This document shows positions 27,478 to 36,655 of a DNA stretch of 64,000 bases, one piece after another; the stretch's first letter is position 1, and each line of letters opens with the position of its first letter. The notes under the pieces were generated by a model that was not told the origin of the DNA, did not search any database, and worked only from the letters and a program-made list of their open reading frames with translations. The position numbers and the translations under genes are program-made. Origin of the DNA: Stakelama pacifica. Its GTDB lineage: Bacteria > Pseudomonadota > Alphaproteobacteria > Sphingomonadales > Sphingomonadaceae. The stretch lies in contig NZ_SNWD01000001.1 of assembly GCF_004361835.1 (NCBI RefSeq), positions 496,001-560,000 of the forward strand, read 5' to 3'.

Positions 27478-29771
27478 CCATGGCGATCGACCGCCGCACG
27501 CTGATCGCGGCGAGCGCGTTGCTGGCGGCGAGCGCGCGCGCTTTCCCTGCGCTTGCGACCGACGCAGGATATCGCCCCGATCCGCGCGACGAAGCGCGGA
27601 TCAAGGATCTGATCGCGCGAATGACGCTGGCCGAAAAGCTGGGTCAGATGACTCAGCGCGCAGGGGGGCGGCAAAAAGCGCTCAATTCTAAGATCGACGC
27701 GGCCGCGCTCGATGCAGTGCGGGCGGGCGCGGTCGGCTCCTATCTGCATGTCGCCGGGGCCGAAGCGCTCCGAAAGCTTCAGCGCGTGGCGGTGGAGGAA
27801 TCGCGGCTTGGCATCCCGCTATTGTTCGCAATGGACGTGGTGCATGGCTATCGCACGATCTTTCCCGTGCCGCTCGGCCTCGCCGCGAGTTTCGATCCCG
27901 AGGTCGCACGCCGCGCGGCCGAAGTCGCGGCCGTCGAGGCAAAGGTCAGCGGCCTGCACTGGACCTTTGCGCCGATGATCGACATCGCCCGCGATGCCCG
28001 CTGGGGCCGCGTGGTCGAGGGCGCGGGCGAAGACCCCTATCTGGGATCGCGCATAGCCCAAGCGCAGATTCGCGGGCTTCAGGGCGATACCCTTGCCAGC
28101 GGCGACGGCGTGATGGCCTGTGCCAAGCATTTCGGGGCCTATGGCGCCGGGATCGGCGGGCGCGATTATAATGACGCCGAGCTGTCCGAGCGGATGCTGC
28201 ACGAAGTCTATCTGGCGCCGTTTCAAGCGGCGGTCGCTGCCGGATCGGGCAGCTTGATGACCGCGTTCAACGCGCTGAACGGCGTGCCCACCACGGGCAA
28301 CGCCGATCTGGTGCGCGGCGTGCTGCGCGAAGATTGGGGCTATCAGGGGCTGGTGGTCAGCGACTGGAACGCGATTATCGAGCTTGTCGCGCATGGCGCC
28401 GCAACGACGCCGGCCGAAGCCGCGGCGCTGGCGCTGCGCGCGGGCGTCGATATGGATATGACGAGCGGCACCTATGCCGATCATCTGGGCGAAGCGATCG
28501 CTGCCGACCCCGCGCTGCTTACCCTCGTCGATCAGGCGGTGTCGCGCATCCTGCATGCCAAGGCGCGGCTCGGCCTGTTCGAGGATCCCTATCGCTTCGG
28601 CGATGCGGCGCGCGAACGCAGCGTGCTTCTGTCGGCAGGCCACCGCGCTGCGTCCCGTCAGGCGGCTCAGCGGTCCATCGTGTTGCTGCGCAATGAGGGC
28701 GATTTGCTGCCGCTGCGCAAGGGGCAAAGGATCGCGCTGATCGGCGCGCTCGCCGATGATGCTTCCTCGGCGATCGGATCGTGGCGCGCACAGGGGCAGC
28801 CGGACGAAGCAGTCACGCTGCGCCGAGCGCTCGAACCGCTCGGCATTGCCTATGCTCCCGGCGTGTCGCCGCGCGACGCGGACGAGAGCGGCATTGCCGG
28901 GGCGGTCGAGACTGCCCGCGCGGCCGATATCGTTCTGCTTGCGATGGGCGAGGATTTCGATTTCTCGGCCGAAGCGCGCAGCCGCTCCGATATCGGCCTG
29001 CCCGGCCCGCAGGACCGGTTGATCGACGCGATCCGCGCCACGGGCAAACCGATCGTTGCCATCCTGATGAACGGCCGCCCGCTTGCGCTGGAGGCGGCGC
29101 TGCGCAATATTCCCGCGGTGATCGAAAGCTGGTTTCTGGGCAATCAAAGCGGTCCTGCGCTGGCCGATATCCTGTTCGGCAACGTATCGCCCGCGGGCCG
29201 CCTGCCGATGGGAATGCCGCGCACCAGTGGGCAATTGCCGCAATATTATGCGCATGGACCGACCGGCCGCCCGGCAAATCCCGATCTTTCGGTCGACAGC
29301 TCGCGCTATCACGATGTCGCAATCGGCCCGCTTTTTCCCTTCGGCCATGGCCTTGGCTATAGCAGCTTCGCATATTCGGATCTCGCGATAAGCCCGGACA
29401 GCGCCAATGCTGGCGCGACGGTCCGCATCGCGGTGACGGTCGCGAATACAGGCGATCGCGATGCGGATGAGGTAGTACAGCTCTATATCCGCGCGCCCGT
29501 CGCCGGGATGTCGCGCCCCGTGAAGGAACTGCGCGGGTTCCAGCGGGTATCTATCCCAGCGGGCAAGACCCGGCGGATCACCTTCGCGCTACCCGCCGAT
29601 ACCGGCGCTGTCTGGGACGGCAAGGGCTTTACCGCCTATCCCGGCACGGTCGAGGTGATCGTCGGCGCATCGAGCGAGGATATTCGCGCGCGCGGCACGT
29701 TCCGGGTGACCGGCAAAGCATCCGGCTCCATCGCGCCGCCCGCCCGCCCCACCAGCGTTACGGTCACGTGA
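27474..29771 (+). CDS. GH3 beta-glucosidase-type enzyme, exported
   Basis: The 765-residue protein has a Tat-like signal (AIDRRTLIAASALLAAS), the GH3 domain (FAPMIDIARDARWGRVVEGAGEDPYL, CAKHFGAYG), the nucleophile Asp in LVVSDWNAI at about residue 297 and a C-terminal Fn3-like domain. It follows the BglX pattern more closely than the other two GH3 enzymes of the window, so glucose release from beta-glucosides is the better guess. The start overlaps the oxidoreductase stop (ATGA); an ATG six bases later is an alternative. Confidence 0.92.
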   Translation: MTMAIDRRTLIAASALLAASARAFPALATDAGYRPDPRDEARIKDLIARMTLAEKLGQMTQRAGGRQKALNSKIDAAALDAVRAGAVGSYLHVAGAEALRKLQRVAVEESRLGIPLLFAMDVVHGYRTIFPVPLGLAASFDPEVARRAAEVAAVEAKVSGLHWTFAPMIDIARDARWGRVVEGAGEDPYLGSRIAQAQIRGLQGDTLASGDGVMACAKHFGAYGAGIGGRDYNDAELSERMLHEVYLAPFQAAVAAGSGSLMTAFNALNGVPTTGNADLVRGVLREDWGYQGLVVSDWNAIIELVAHGAATTPAEAAALALRAGVDMDMTSGTYADHLGEAIAADPALLTLVDQAVSRILHAKARLGLFEDPYRFGDAARERSVLLSAGHRAASRQAAQRSIVLLRNEGDLLPLRKGQRIALIGALADDASSAIGSWRAQGQPDEAVTLRRALEPLGIAYAPGVSPRDADESGIAGAVETARAADIVLLAMGEDFDFSAEARSRSDIGLPGPQDRLIDAIRATGKPIVAILMNGRPLALEAALRNIPAVIESWFLGNQSGPALADILFGNVSPAGRLPMGMPRTSGQLPQYYAHGPTGRPANPDLSVDSSRYHDVAIGPLFPFGHGLGYSSFAYSDLAISPDSANAGATVRIAVTVANTGDRDADEVVQLYIRAPVAGMSRPVKELRGFQRVSIPAGKTRRITFALPADTGAVWDGKGFTAYPGTVEVIVGASSEDIRARGTFRVTGKASGSIAPPARPTSVTVT

Positions 29772-31114
29772 TGGCGGAGCCGTGGAGCAGCCTTTCGATC
29801 GTTGCGATCAGCATCTTTGCGCTGATCGCGATGGTGCTTCGCCTCAAAGTGCCTGCCTTTATCGCGCTGCTCGTCGTGGCGCTCGCGACCGGCCTCGCTT
29901 TCGGGGCCCCGGCCGCCGATGTGCTGGCGGCAGTGCGCAAGGGCACCGGGGAAGCGCTTGGCTTTGTCGCGGTAGTGATCGGGCTCGGCGCGATGCTGGG
30001 CGGCCTGCTGGAAGCGAGCGGCGGGGTCGGTGCGCTCGCCCATCGCCTGCTCGACTGGTTCGGCGAACGCCGCGCGCCCTGGGCGCTGGTCGTCGTCGGG
30101 GTGATCGTCGGCATTCCGCTCTTCTTCGATATCGGCTTCATCGTGCTTGCGCCGCTGCTGACGACGCTTGCCATACGGGCAAAGCGGCGGGTGATGTATT
30201 TCGCGCTGCCGCTACTCGCGGGGCTGCTGACGATGCATGCGCTGCTGCCGCCGCATCCCGGCCCGGTGGCGGTCGCTGAGCTGATCGGCACCGATTACGG
30301 GCTGCTCGCGCTGTACGGCCTTGCCTGCGGCATTCCCGCGGCGATCGCGGCGGGTCCGGTCTTCGCCATGCTCGCTTTTGGCCAGCCCGGTTTCGGCGAA
30401 AGCGGCCCCCCGCCCCGCTTCGATGAAGACAGCGCAGCGCTTCCCGCGATCGGCTTTACCCCCGCACTTGCCGGGATGCTGATCCCGCTCACGCTGATCC
30501 TGCTCGCCGCGCTGGCCGGCGGACTGCTCGCGCCCGGTCTGCTGCGGACCGTGCTCGAATTTATCGGCCATCCCTTCACCGCGCTCATCATCGCCTGCGG
30601 CTTTGTCGGGCTATGGCTTCGGCTGAAAGTCGGTGCCCCGCTTCAGACAATTTCCGACGTGATGACCAAGGCGCTGGCGCCCGCCGGACTGATGGTGCTC
30701 GTCGTCGGCGCGGGCGCGGCGTATAAAGAAGTGCTGATCCAGTCGGGCGCAGGCGATCAGGTGACCGCCGCCGTCTCCGCGTTCAACCTGTCGGTCCCGG
30801 TCTTCGCCTTTCTGCTCGCTGCGTTCGTTCGCGTGGCGCAGGGGTCTGCGACCGTGTCGATGGTGACCGCTGCCGGGCTTGCCGCGCCGCTGATCGCGCA
30901 GGCGGGTCTGTCGCCGGGGCAGATCGCGCTGGTATCGGTTTCGATCGGCGCGGGAGCCTCGATCGCCAGCCATGTCAACGATACCGGCTTCTGGCTGGTA
31001 CGAACCTATCTCGGCCTGAGCGAGGCCCAGACCTTTCGCAGCTGGACGGTCAGCGCCACGATTGCCGGTCTGGTGATGTTCGCGATGGCGATGCTGTTAT
31101 GGAGCTTTGCATGA
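29771..31114 (+). CDS. GntP-family gluconate-type permease
   Basis: The 447-residue membrane protein has about 12-14 hydrophobic segments and GntP motifs such as IGLGAMLGGLLEASGG, VGIPLFFDIGFIVLAPLL and SHVNDTGFWLV near the end. GntP proteins take up gluconate and related sugar acids with protons. Its place between a periplasmic aldose oxidoreductase with GH3 and an exported lactonase suggests it imports the aldonic acids they make. ATG at 29771 overlaps the previous stop (TGATG); a GTG three bases earlier is also possible. Confidence 0.9.
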   Translation: MAEPWSSLSIVAISIFALIAMVLRLKVPAFIALLVVALATGLAFGAPAADVLAAVRKGTGEALGFVAVVIGLGAMLGGLLEASGGVGALAHRLLDWFGERRAPWALVVVGVIVGIPLFFDIGFIVLAPLLTTLAIRAKRRVMYFALPLLAGLLTMHALLPPHPGPVAVAELIGTDYGLLALYGLACGIPAAIAAGPVFAMLAFGQPGFGESGPPPRFDEDSAALPAIGFTPALAGMLIPLTLILLAALAGGLLAPGLLRTVLEFIGHPFTALIIACGFVGLWLRLKVGAPLQTISDVMTKALAPAGLMVLVVGAGAAYKEVLIQSGAGDQVTAAVSAFNLSVPVFAFLLAAFVRVAQGSATVSMVTAAGLAAPLIAQAGLSPGQIALVSVSIGAGASIASHVNDTGFWLVRTYLGLSEAQTFRSWTVSATIAGLVMFAMAMLLWSFA

Positions 31115-32133
31115 TCACACGTCGAATGCTGTTGGGGACCATGGTCGCCGCGCCTGCCGCGGCCTGCGCCCATTCGCTGACCGAACCGGAATATCCCCGT
31201 GTCGGCGCTGTCGAGCGGCTCGATCCCCGGCTCGATGCGATTATCGCCCCCGATGCCCCGATCGAGGTGCTCGCTACCGGGTATAGCTGGGCGGAAGGGC
31301 CGACATGGGTCGATCGTGGCGGCTATCTGCTCTTTTCCGATCCGCCGAACAATGTCGTCCATCGCTGGCAGCCGGGTGTGGGCGCAGCACCCTTTCTGAA
31401 GCCGTCGGGCCTTGCCGGACCGATCCCCGCCGCTGTGCGCGAGGCAGGGGCGAACGGCCTCGATATCGACCGTCAGGGGCGGCTCGTCATGGCCGACAGC
31501 GGTACGCGCGCCATTGCGCGGGTCGACCTTGCGACGAAGCAAAAGACGCTGCTCGCGACCCGTTATCAGGGCAAGCGCTTCAACAGCCCCAATGACCTCG
31601 TCATCTCGCGCACGGGGGCGATCTATTTCAGCGATCCCCCTTACGGCTTCAGCGCATTCGACGAATCGCCGCTGCGCGAATTGTTGTTCAACGGCGTATA
31701 TCGGCTTGCCCCTGACGGCAGTGTTGCGCTGCTCGACGACAGCCACCACCGCCCTAACGGTATCGGCCTGTCGCCCGATGAGCGCACCCTCTATCTGGCG
31801 CTGTCGGACGAGAAGCGGCCCCAGGTGCTGGCCTATAGCCTTGACGCGTACGGTATGCCCACGGGAGCGCCGCGTCTTTTTCTCGACATGAGCGAAGGGC
31901 TGGCGGCGGGACGTCCCGGCCTGCCCGACGGGCTGAAGGTCGATTCCGCGGGCCATGTCTTCGCCACCGGTCCCGGCGGCGTGCATATCTGTACCCCTGA
32001 GGGCGATTTGCTCGGCATTGTCGCGACGGGCAAGGCGGTCGCCAATTGCGCGCTGGGCGGCCCGAACGGGCGCGACCTGTTCCTCACCTCGCACGATATG
32101 CTGGCGCGGGTACGGCTCAGCCGCCCCGCCTGA
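31111..32133 (+). CDS. SMP-30/gluconolactonase family protein, exported
   Basis: The 340-residue beta-propeller hydrolyses sugar lactones to aldonic acids. Metal-binding residues are in WAEGPTWVDRGG, FNSPNDLVISRTGAIYFSD and LPDGLKVDSAGHVFATG. The N-terminus MITRRMLLGTMVAAPAAAC has a twin arginine and a lipobox-like Cys, so it is exported and perhaps lipid-anchored. It overlaps the GntP gene by four bases. It would open the lactone made by the oxidoreductase in the periplasm. Confidence 0.9.
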   Translation: MITRRMLLGTMVAAPAAACAHSLTEPEYPRVGAVERLDPRLDAIIAPDAPIEVLATGYSWAEGPTWVDRGGYLLFSDPPNNVVHRWQPGVGAAPFLKPSGLAGPIPAAVREAGANGLDIDRQGRLVMADSGTRAIARVDLATKQKTLLATRYQGKRFNSPNDLVISRTGAIYFSDPPYGFSAFDESPLRELLFNGVYRLAPDGSVALLDDSHHRPNGIGLSPDERTLYLALSDEKRPQVLAYSLDAYGMPTGAPRLFLDMSEGLAAGRPGLPDGLKVDSAGHVFATGPGGVHICTPEGDLLGIVATGKAVANCALGGPNGRDLFLTSHDMLARVRLSRPA

Positions 32134-32205
32134 TGGGTTAGAGGGATTTCGAGCCGGATGGACTGCTCCGGCGGCTCGGAAATAACGGAAAACAACGAGA
32201 AAGCG

Positions 32206-32242
32206 AGAGCCGATCCGGTTTGATCAGAACCGGATCGGCTCT
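32206..32242. terminator. bidirectional terminator between lactonase and kdgK
   Basis: A perfect 15-bp stem, AGAGCCGATCCGGTT (32206-32220) with AACCGGATCGGCTCT (32228-32242), and a 7-base loop lie between two convergent genes and cover the last bases of kdgK. The minus-strand exit is T-rich (TTTCTCGTTGTTTTCC). Confidence 0.75.
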
Positions 32243-33248
32243 AGCGGCGGACGTCGGCACCCAGCGGGGTGAAGGCTTCCAGATCGGCGCGAGTGAACAG
32301 GCTGGCATCACCCGGCAGCGAATGTTTGAGGCTGGTGAGCGCAAGCCCGTTCGCGGCCGCATCCTCAATCGACCTGCCATGGCGCAGCGCGTCTATCACG
32401 CCCGACGCAAAAGCATCGCCGGCGCCGATCCGGTCGACAATGCCCGATAATTCGATTTCGTCGGTCTGGGCATGGCCGTTCGGCGTGTCGATCCGTGCCG
32501 ACAGGCGATGCAGATCGGAACTCACCACATGGCGTGCGGTCGAGGCAATGATTTCCAGCTTCGGAAACGCCTCGAAGGCAGCCGCTGCTGAGGCATGGCG
32601 GCGCGCTTCGCCGTCGCCGGGAAAGTCGCGATCCAGCATCAGCGCGATATCGCGATGATTGCCGAAAAGGATATGGGCATGAGCGACCAGTTCTTTCAGG
32701 ATGGTGCGCGGATCGCTGTCCCAGCTTTCCCATAGCCGCGCCCGGTAATTGCCGTCGAACGAAATCCGGATACCGCGCGCCGACGCTGCCTCCACCGCCG
32801 CCAGCGCAGCACGCCCCGGCACCGGGCCGAGCGCCGGGGTAATGCCCGACAAATGCAACTGATCGACACCGTCCAGCAGCGCATCCCATTCCCAATGGCC
32901 GGCAGGAGCTTCGGCAAAGGCGGAGTGCGCGCGGTCATATACGACTTCAGTCGGACGCAGCCCGGCGCCCGGCGTCACGAAATACAGCCCCATCCGCCCG
33001 GGCAGGCGGGAGATATGGCGGCAATCCACACCCAGCGCGCGCAGCGACCGCTCCGCCGCATCGCCCAGCGTATTGGAAGGCAGCACCGTAGCCAGCGCCG
33101 CGTTATGGCCGAGCATCGCCAGCGCGCTCGCCACATTGGCCTCAGCACCTGCGGTCCAGACATCGAGGCGCGGCGTTTGCAGCAAAAGCTGCCGGTCGGG
33201 CGGCGACAAGCGGAACATGACTTCGCCAAATGCCAAAAACTTCGTCAT
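32241..33248 (-). CDS. kdgK: 2-dehydro-3-deoxygluconate kinase (PfkB family)
   Basis: The 335-residue protein phosphorylates KDG to KDPG for the Entner-Doudoroff aldolase. The PfkB features are an N-terminal glycine-rich region (FAFGEVMFRL-like FLAFGEVMFRLSPPD, GAEANVASALAMLG) and the catalytic GAGD in VDRIGAGDAFASGV at about residue 275. It is divergent from uxaC-uxuB, whose pathway makes KDG after mannonate dehydration. A half operator (TGTTAGC) and a TTAACGCGTTAA palindrome lie upstream. Confidence 0.92.
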   Translation of the reverse strand: MTKFLAFGEVMFRLSPPDRQLLLQTPRLDVWTAGAEANVASALAMLGHNAALATVLPSNTLGDAAERSLRALGVDCRHISRLPGRMGLYFVTPGAGLRPTEVVYDRAHSAFAEAPAGHWEWDALLDGVDQLHLSGITPALGPVPGRAALAAVEAASARGIRISFDGNYRARLWESWDSDPRTILKELVAHAHILFGNHRDIALMLDRDFPGDGEARRHASAAAAFEAFPKLEIIASTARHVVSSDLHRLSARIDTPNGHAQTDEIELSGIVDRIGAGDAFASGVIDALRHGRSIEDAAANGLALTSLKHSLPGDASLFTRADLEAFTPLGADVRR

Positions 33249-33386
33249 GCTATTCTTCTCCCCGTCTCTCGCCCGCGAATGCCGTGCACTTTCGGCGCTA
33301 TATCGCCTCCGCCGCGACTTTACACCCCGGCGGGCACGCCGGAATTTAACGGCCTTTTTGCTAACACTGGCAGGTAGACATTCTCC

Positions 33387-33398
33387 TTAACGCGTTAA
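33387..33398. promoter_or_regulatory. palindrome TTAACGCGTTAA in the kdgK-uxaC region
   Basis: A perfect 12-base palindrome with a central CG, about 139 bases before kdgK and 174 before uxaC. It shares TTAACGC with the uxaC operator at 33529, so it may be a second site for the same or a related LacI-family protein. Confidence 0.4.
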
Positions 33399-33528
33399 TA
33401 TTGATAGGTATTTGTTATTTTATCGCGGCTATTCATTCGACCGCCGGGGTGACAGAGCGCCGCTATACCTTCTTCACTTCGAAAGTAACATGCACGCGCT
33501 GGCGCTATGGCCGGTAGCCAATTACCAC

Positions 33529-33542
33529 CGTTAACGCTATCA
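33529..33542. promoter_or_regulatory. LacI-type operator upstream of uxaC
   Basis: CGTTAACGCTATCA matches TGATAGCGCTATCA at 11 of 14 positions, the right half exactly. It ends 29 bases before the uxaC start codon, where it could block initiation. Confidence 0.55.
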
Positions 33543-33571
33543 ATGCGGATGCTGATAAGAGAGAGGAACCG

Positions 33572-34987
33572 ATGGCCGCACTTGTTCTGAACCCCGACCG
33601 GCTGTTTCCCGCCGATCCCGGTACGCGCGCAATCGCACGGCGCCTCTATGACGCTATCCGCGATCTGCCGATCATCAGCCCGCACGGCCATACCGACCCT
33701 GTCTGGTTTGATCGCAACGAACCCTTTGGGGATGCGGCCAGCCTGCTCATCATTCCCGATCATTATGTCTTTCGCATGTTGTTCAGCCAGGGGGTGAAGC
33801 TCGAAGATCTCGGCGTTCCGCGCGTCGACGGCGGCCCGGTCGAAAGCGATCATCGCGCAATCTGGCGGCGTTTCGCCGAAAATTACTATTTGTTTCGGGG
33901 CACACCCTCGCGCATGTGGCTCGACTGGGTCTTTTCCGAGCTGTTCGGCATGACCGAGATCCTGTCGAGCAAGAATGCCGACAGCTATTATGATGCGATC
34001 GGTGAAGCGCTTGCGTCCGACGCATTTCGTCCCCGCGCTCTTTATGAACGGTTCAATATCGAAGCGATCGCGACGACCGAAAGCGCGCTCGATCCGCTCG
34101 ATCATCATCGCGCGATCGGCAAAAGCGGCTGGAAAGGGCGGATCGTCACCACCTATCGTCCCGATGCGGTCGTCGATCCCGATTATGAAGGCTTTGCCGA
34201 GAATGTCGCCGAACTGGGCCGGATCACCGGAGAGGACGTTACGAGCTGGACGGGATATCTGAACGCCCATCGCAATCGCCGCCGCTATTTCCGCGAAACG
34301 GGCGGCGCGACCGCGACCGATCACGGCCATCCGACCGCCACGACCGCCGATCTTTCCCAGGCCGAAGCGGAAGCCTTATATGCCACCATCCGGTCTGGCG
34401 ACTTTACCCCTGCGCAAGCGGAGCTGTTCCGCGGTCAGATGCTCACCGAAATGGCGCGGATGAGCATCGAGGACGGGATGGTGCTGCAAATCCATCCCGG
34501 TGCGCATCGCAATCACAATAGCATGGTCATGGCACGTTTCGGCCGCGACAAGGGCGCCGATATTCCGACCCAGACCGAATATGTGAAGGCGCTTCAACCG
34601 CTGCTCAGCCGCTATGGCTCGGACCCGGCACTTACCATCGTGATCTTCACGCTCGATGAGGACAGCTATAGCCGCGAACTTGCCCCGCTCGCCGGGCATT
34701 ATCCGGCGCTGAAACTGGGGCCGCCCTGGTGGTTCCATGACAGCCCGGAGGGGATGCGCCGTTTCCGCGAGCGGGCGACCGAAACCGCCGGTTTCTACAA
34801 CACGGTCGGGTTTAACGACGATACGCGCGCTTTTCTGTCGATTCCCGCGCGGCACGATGTCGCCCGGCGGATGGACTGCACGTTTCTGGCCCGGCTGGTC
34901 GCCGAACACCGCCTGCCCGAAGATGAAGCGGCAGAGGTCGCGCATGCGCTGACCTATGGGCTCGTCAAAAAGGCATATCGGCTGTGA
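33572..34987 (+). CDS. uxaC: glucuronate isomerase
   Basis: The 471-residue protein converts D-glucuronate to D-fructuronate (and galacturonate to tagaturonate) in the cytoplasm. The metal-binding ISPHGHTDPVWF near residue 35 and motifs such as RMWLDWVFSELFG and WWFHDSPEGM match the family, as does the length. GAGAGGA provides the ribosome site. It is coupled to uxuB by a TGATG overlap. The glucuronate it needs would come from the GH67 enzyme at 59727. Confidence 0.95.
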   Translation: MAALVLNPDRLFPADPGTRAIARRLYDAIRDLPIISPHGHTDPVWFDRNEPFGDAASLLIIPDHYVFRMLFSQGVKLEDLGVPRVDGGPVESDHRAIWRRFAENYYLFRGTPSRMWLDWVFSELFGMTEILSSKNADSYYDAIGEALASDAFRPRALYERFNIEAIATTESALDPLDHHRAIGKSGWKGRIVTTYRPDAVVDPDYEGFAENVAELGRITGEDVTSWTGYLNAHRNRRRYFRETGGATATDHGHPTATTADLSQAEAEALYATIRSGDFTPAQAELFRGQMLTEMARMSIEDGMVLQIHPGAHRNHNSMVMARFGRDKGADIPTQTEYVKALQPLLSRYGSDPALTIVIFTLDEDSYSRELAPLAGHYPALKLGPPWWFHDSPEGMRRFRERATETAGFYNTVGFNDDTRAFLSIPARHDVARRMDCTFLARLVAEHRLPEDEAAEVAHALTYGLVKKAYRL

Positions 34988-36447
34988 TGCGGCTGAACAT
35001 GGCAGTATCGGGCGATCTCGACGACAAGGTCGCCCTCCCCGGCTATGACCGTGCGAAGGTCCGGCCCGGCGTGGTCCATCTGGGCGTGGGCGCGTTTCAC
35101 CGCGCGCATCAGGCGGCGATCTTCGACGCAGCGTTGCGTAGCGGCGATCTGCGCTGGGGCATTGTCGGCGTATCGCTTCGCTCGGCCGGGGTGCGCGATC
35201 AGCTGGCGCCGCAGGACGGCCTGTATACGCTGGTAGTTCGTGAGGGCGATGAGCAGCAGCTTCGGATCATCGGCGCGGTTGCGGATATGCTCGTCGCGCC
35301 CGAAGATCCCGCTGCCGTGGTTGCCGCGCTGGCCGCTGCCGATACGCATCTCGTCACGCTGACCGTCACGGAGAAGGGCTATAAGCTCGACCCGTCCAGC
35401 GGTAGTCTTCGCGAGGACGATAGCGATGTCGCCGCCGATCTTGCCAGTCTCGCCGCGCCGCGCACCGCGCCCGGCTTCATCGTCGCGGCACTGGCGAAGC
35501 GCCGCGCGGCGGGCCTCCTCCCCTTCACTGCGATCAGCTGCGACAATCTGCCGCACAATGGCGGGCGGCTGAAACAGGCAGTGCTCACCATGGCGCGCGC
35601 GCATGATGCCACGCTTGCCGACTGGATCGAAGCGAACGGCGCCTTTCCGCAGACCATGGTCGATCGCATCGTTCCGGCGACCACGGACGAGGATATCGCC
35701 GCGCTTGCCGCCACGCTGGGCGTCGAGGATCGCGGCATGGTGAAGACCGAACCTTTTTGCCAATGGGTGATCGAGGATCATTTCGCGGGCGAGCGGCCCG
35801 ATTTCGCAGCGCTTGGCGTGCAGCTGACCAAAGCGGTACCGCCCTGGGAGGATGCCAAGCTACGCCTTCTCAACGGCGCGCATTCGGGCCTTGCTTATCT
35901 GGGCGGCCTCGCCGGAATCGATTTTGTCGATCAGATGGTGGCGCGCGACGATGCCCGACATTTTGTCGAAACCCTATGGGATGAAGCGCAGACCACGCTT
36001 TCGCCGCCGCCGGGGCTCGATATCGCATCCTATCGCAAGGCGCTGATGGCGCGTTTCGCCAATTCGGCGCTTCAGCACCGCACCCGGCAGATCGCGATGG
36101 ACGGGTCGCAAAAGCTGCCGCAACGCCTGCTCGCGCCGATTGCGGCGCGGCAGGAAGCGGGAGCTTCCTCGCCCGCGCTTTGTCTTGCCGTCGCGGCATG
36201 GATGCGCTGGCAGGGCGGGGTCGAGGATTCCGGCGCTCGCTATACGGTCGATGATCCGCTGGCCGATCGCACCGCTTCGGCGCTTGCCGGATGCGGTTCG
36301 ACTGAAGAGCGGGTCGATGCGCTGCTGACGATCGACTCCATTTTTCCGAAAGCGCTCGCCGCCGATAGCGGGTTTCGCGCCGATGTGACGCAATGGCTCA
36401 ATATTCTGGAAAACGAAGGCGCGCTTGCGGCGCTTTCGCGCGTTTAA
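34987..36447 (+). CDS. uxuB: fructuronate reductase / mannitol dehydrogenase family
   Basis: The 486-residue protein has an N-terminal Rossmann domain (HLGVGAFHRAHQA) and the long-chain mannitol dehydrogenase signature KLRLLNGAHSGLAYLGGL at about residue 290. It would reduce fructuronate to D-mannonate with NADH. Mannitol or tagaturonate dehydrogenases share these motifs; the coupling to uxaC decides for UxuB. A GTG at 34984 is an alternative start. No mannonate dehydratase gene follows. Confidence 0.9.
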   Translation: MRLNMAVSGDLDDKVALPGYDRAKVRPGVVHLGVGAFHRAHQAAIFDAALRSGDLRWGIVGVSLRSAGVRDQLAPQDGLYTLVVREGDEQQLRIIGAVADMLVAPEDPAAVVAALAAADTHLVTLTVTEKGYKLDPSSGSLREDDSDVAADLASLAAPRTAPGFIVAALAKRRAAGLLPFTAISCDNLPHNGGRLKQAVLTMARAHDATLADWIEANGAFPQTMVDRIVPATTDEDIAALAATLGVEDRGMVKTEPFCQWVIEDHFAGERPDFAALGVQLTKAVPPWEDAKLRLLNGAHSGLAYLGGLAGIDFVDQMVARDDARHFVETLWDEAQTTLSPPPGLDIASYRKALMARFANSALQHRTRQIAMDGSQKLPQRLLAPIAARQEAGASSPALCLAVAAWMRWQGGVEDSGARYTVDDPLADRTASALAGCGSTEERVDALLTIDSIFPKALAADSGFRADVTQWLNILENEGALAALSRV

Positions 36448-36456
36448 GGGGACGAA

Positions 36457-36488
36457 GGGGCAGCTACGGAGCTTTTCCCGGCTGCCCC
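36457..36488 (+). terminator. terminator-like hairpin after uxuB
   Basis: Arms GGGGCAGC (36457-36464) and GCTGCCCC (36481-36488) form an 8-bp stem just after the uxuB stop. The loop is 16 bases and there is no T run, so strength is uncertain. Confidence 0.45.
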
Positions 36489-36624
36489 TGCTCGCTTGAA
36501 GAGCAGCGGCAGGATTCCCTCGGGACCGGCCCATCGCCCGGGCCTGCGACAATTGCTGGACAGCGTTCGGATGCGTTTCGCCCCGGAGAGCACAGCCTGC
36601 GTGTGAATAGTAACAGGAGGTGTC

Positions 36625-36649
36625 GAAGCGGGAGGCGCAGCCCCGCTTC
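36625..36649 (-). terminator. terminator-like hairpin after the MHS transporter gene
   Basis: Arms GAAGCGGG (36625-36632) and CCCGCTTC (36642-36649) with a 9-base loop lie just beyond the minus-strand stop of the transporter at 36656. The exit is only mildly T-rich. Confidence 0.45.
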
Positions 36650-36655
36650 CCGAGC

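Larger units (their letters stand above)
33249..33571. other. divergent control region between kdgK and uxaC
   Basis: A 323-base gap with no gene. It is AT-richer from 33370 to 33420. It holds the half-site GCTAACA at 33360, the palindrome TTAACGCGTTAA at 33387-33398 and a LacI-type operator at 33529-33542. GAGAGGAACCG precedes the uxaC ATG. Confidence 0.6.
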
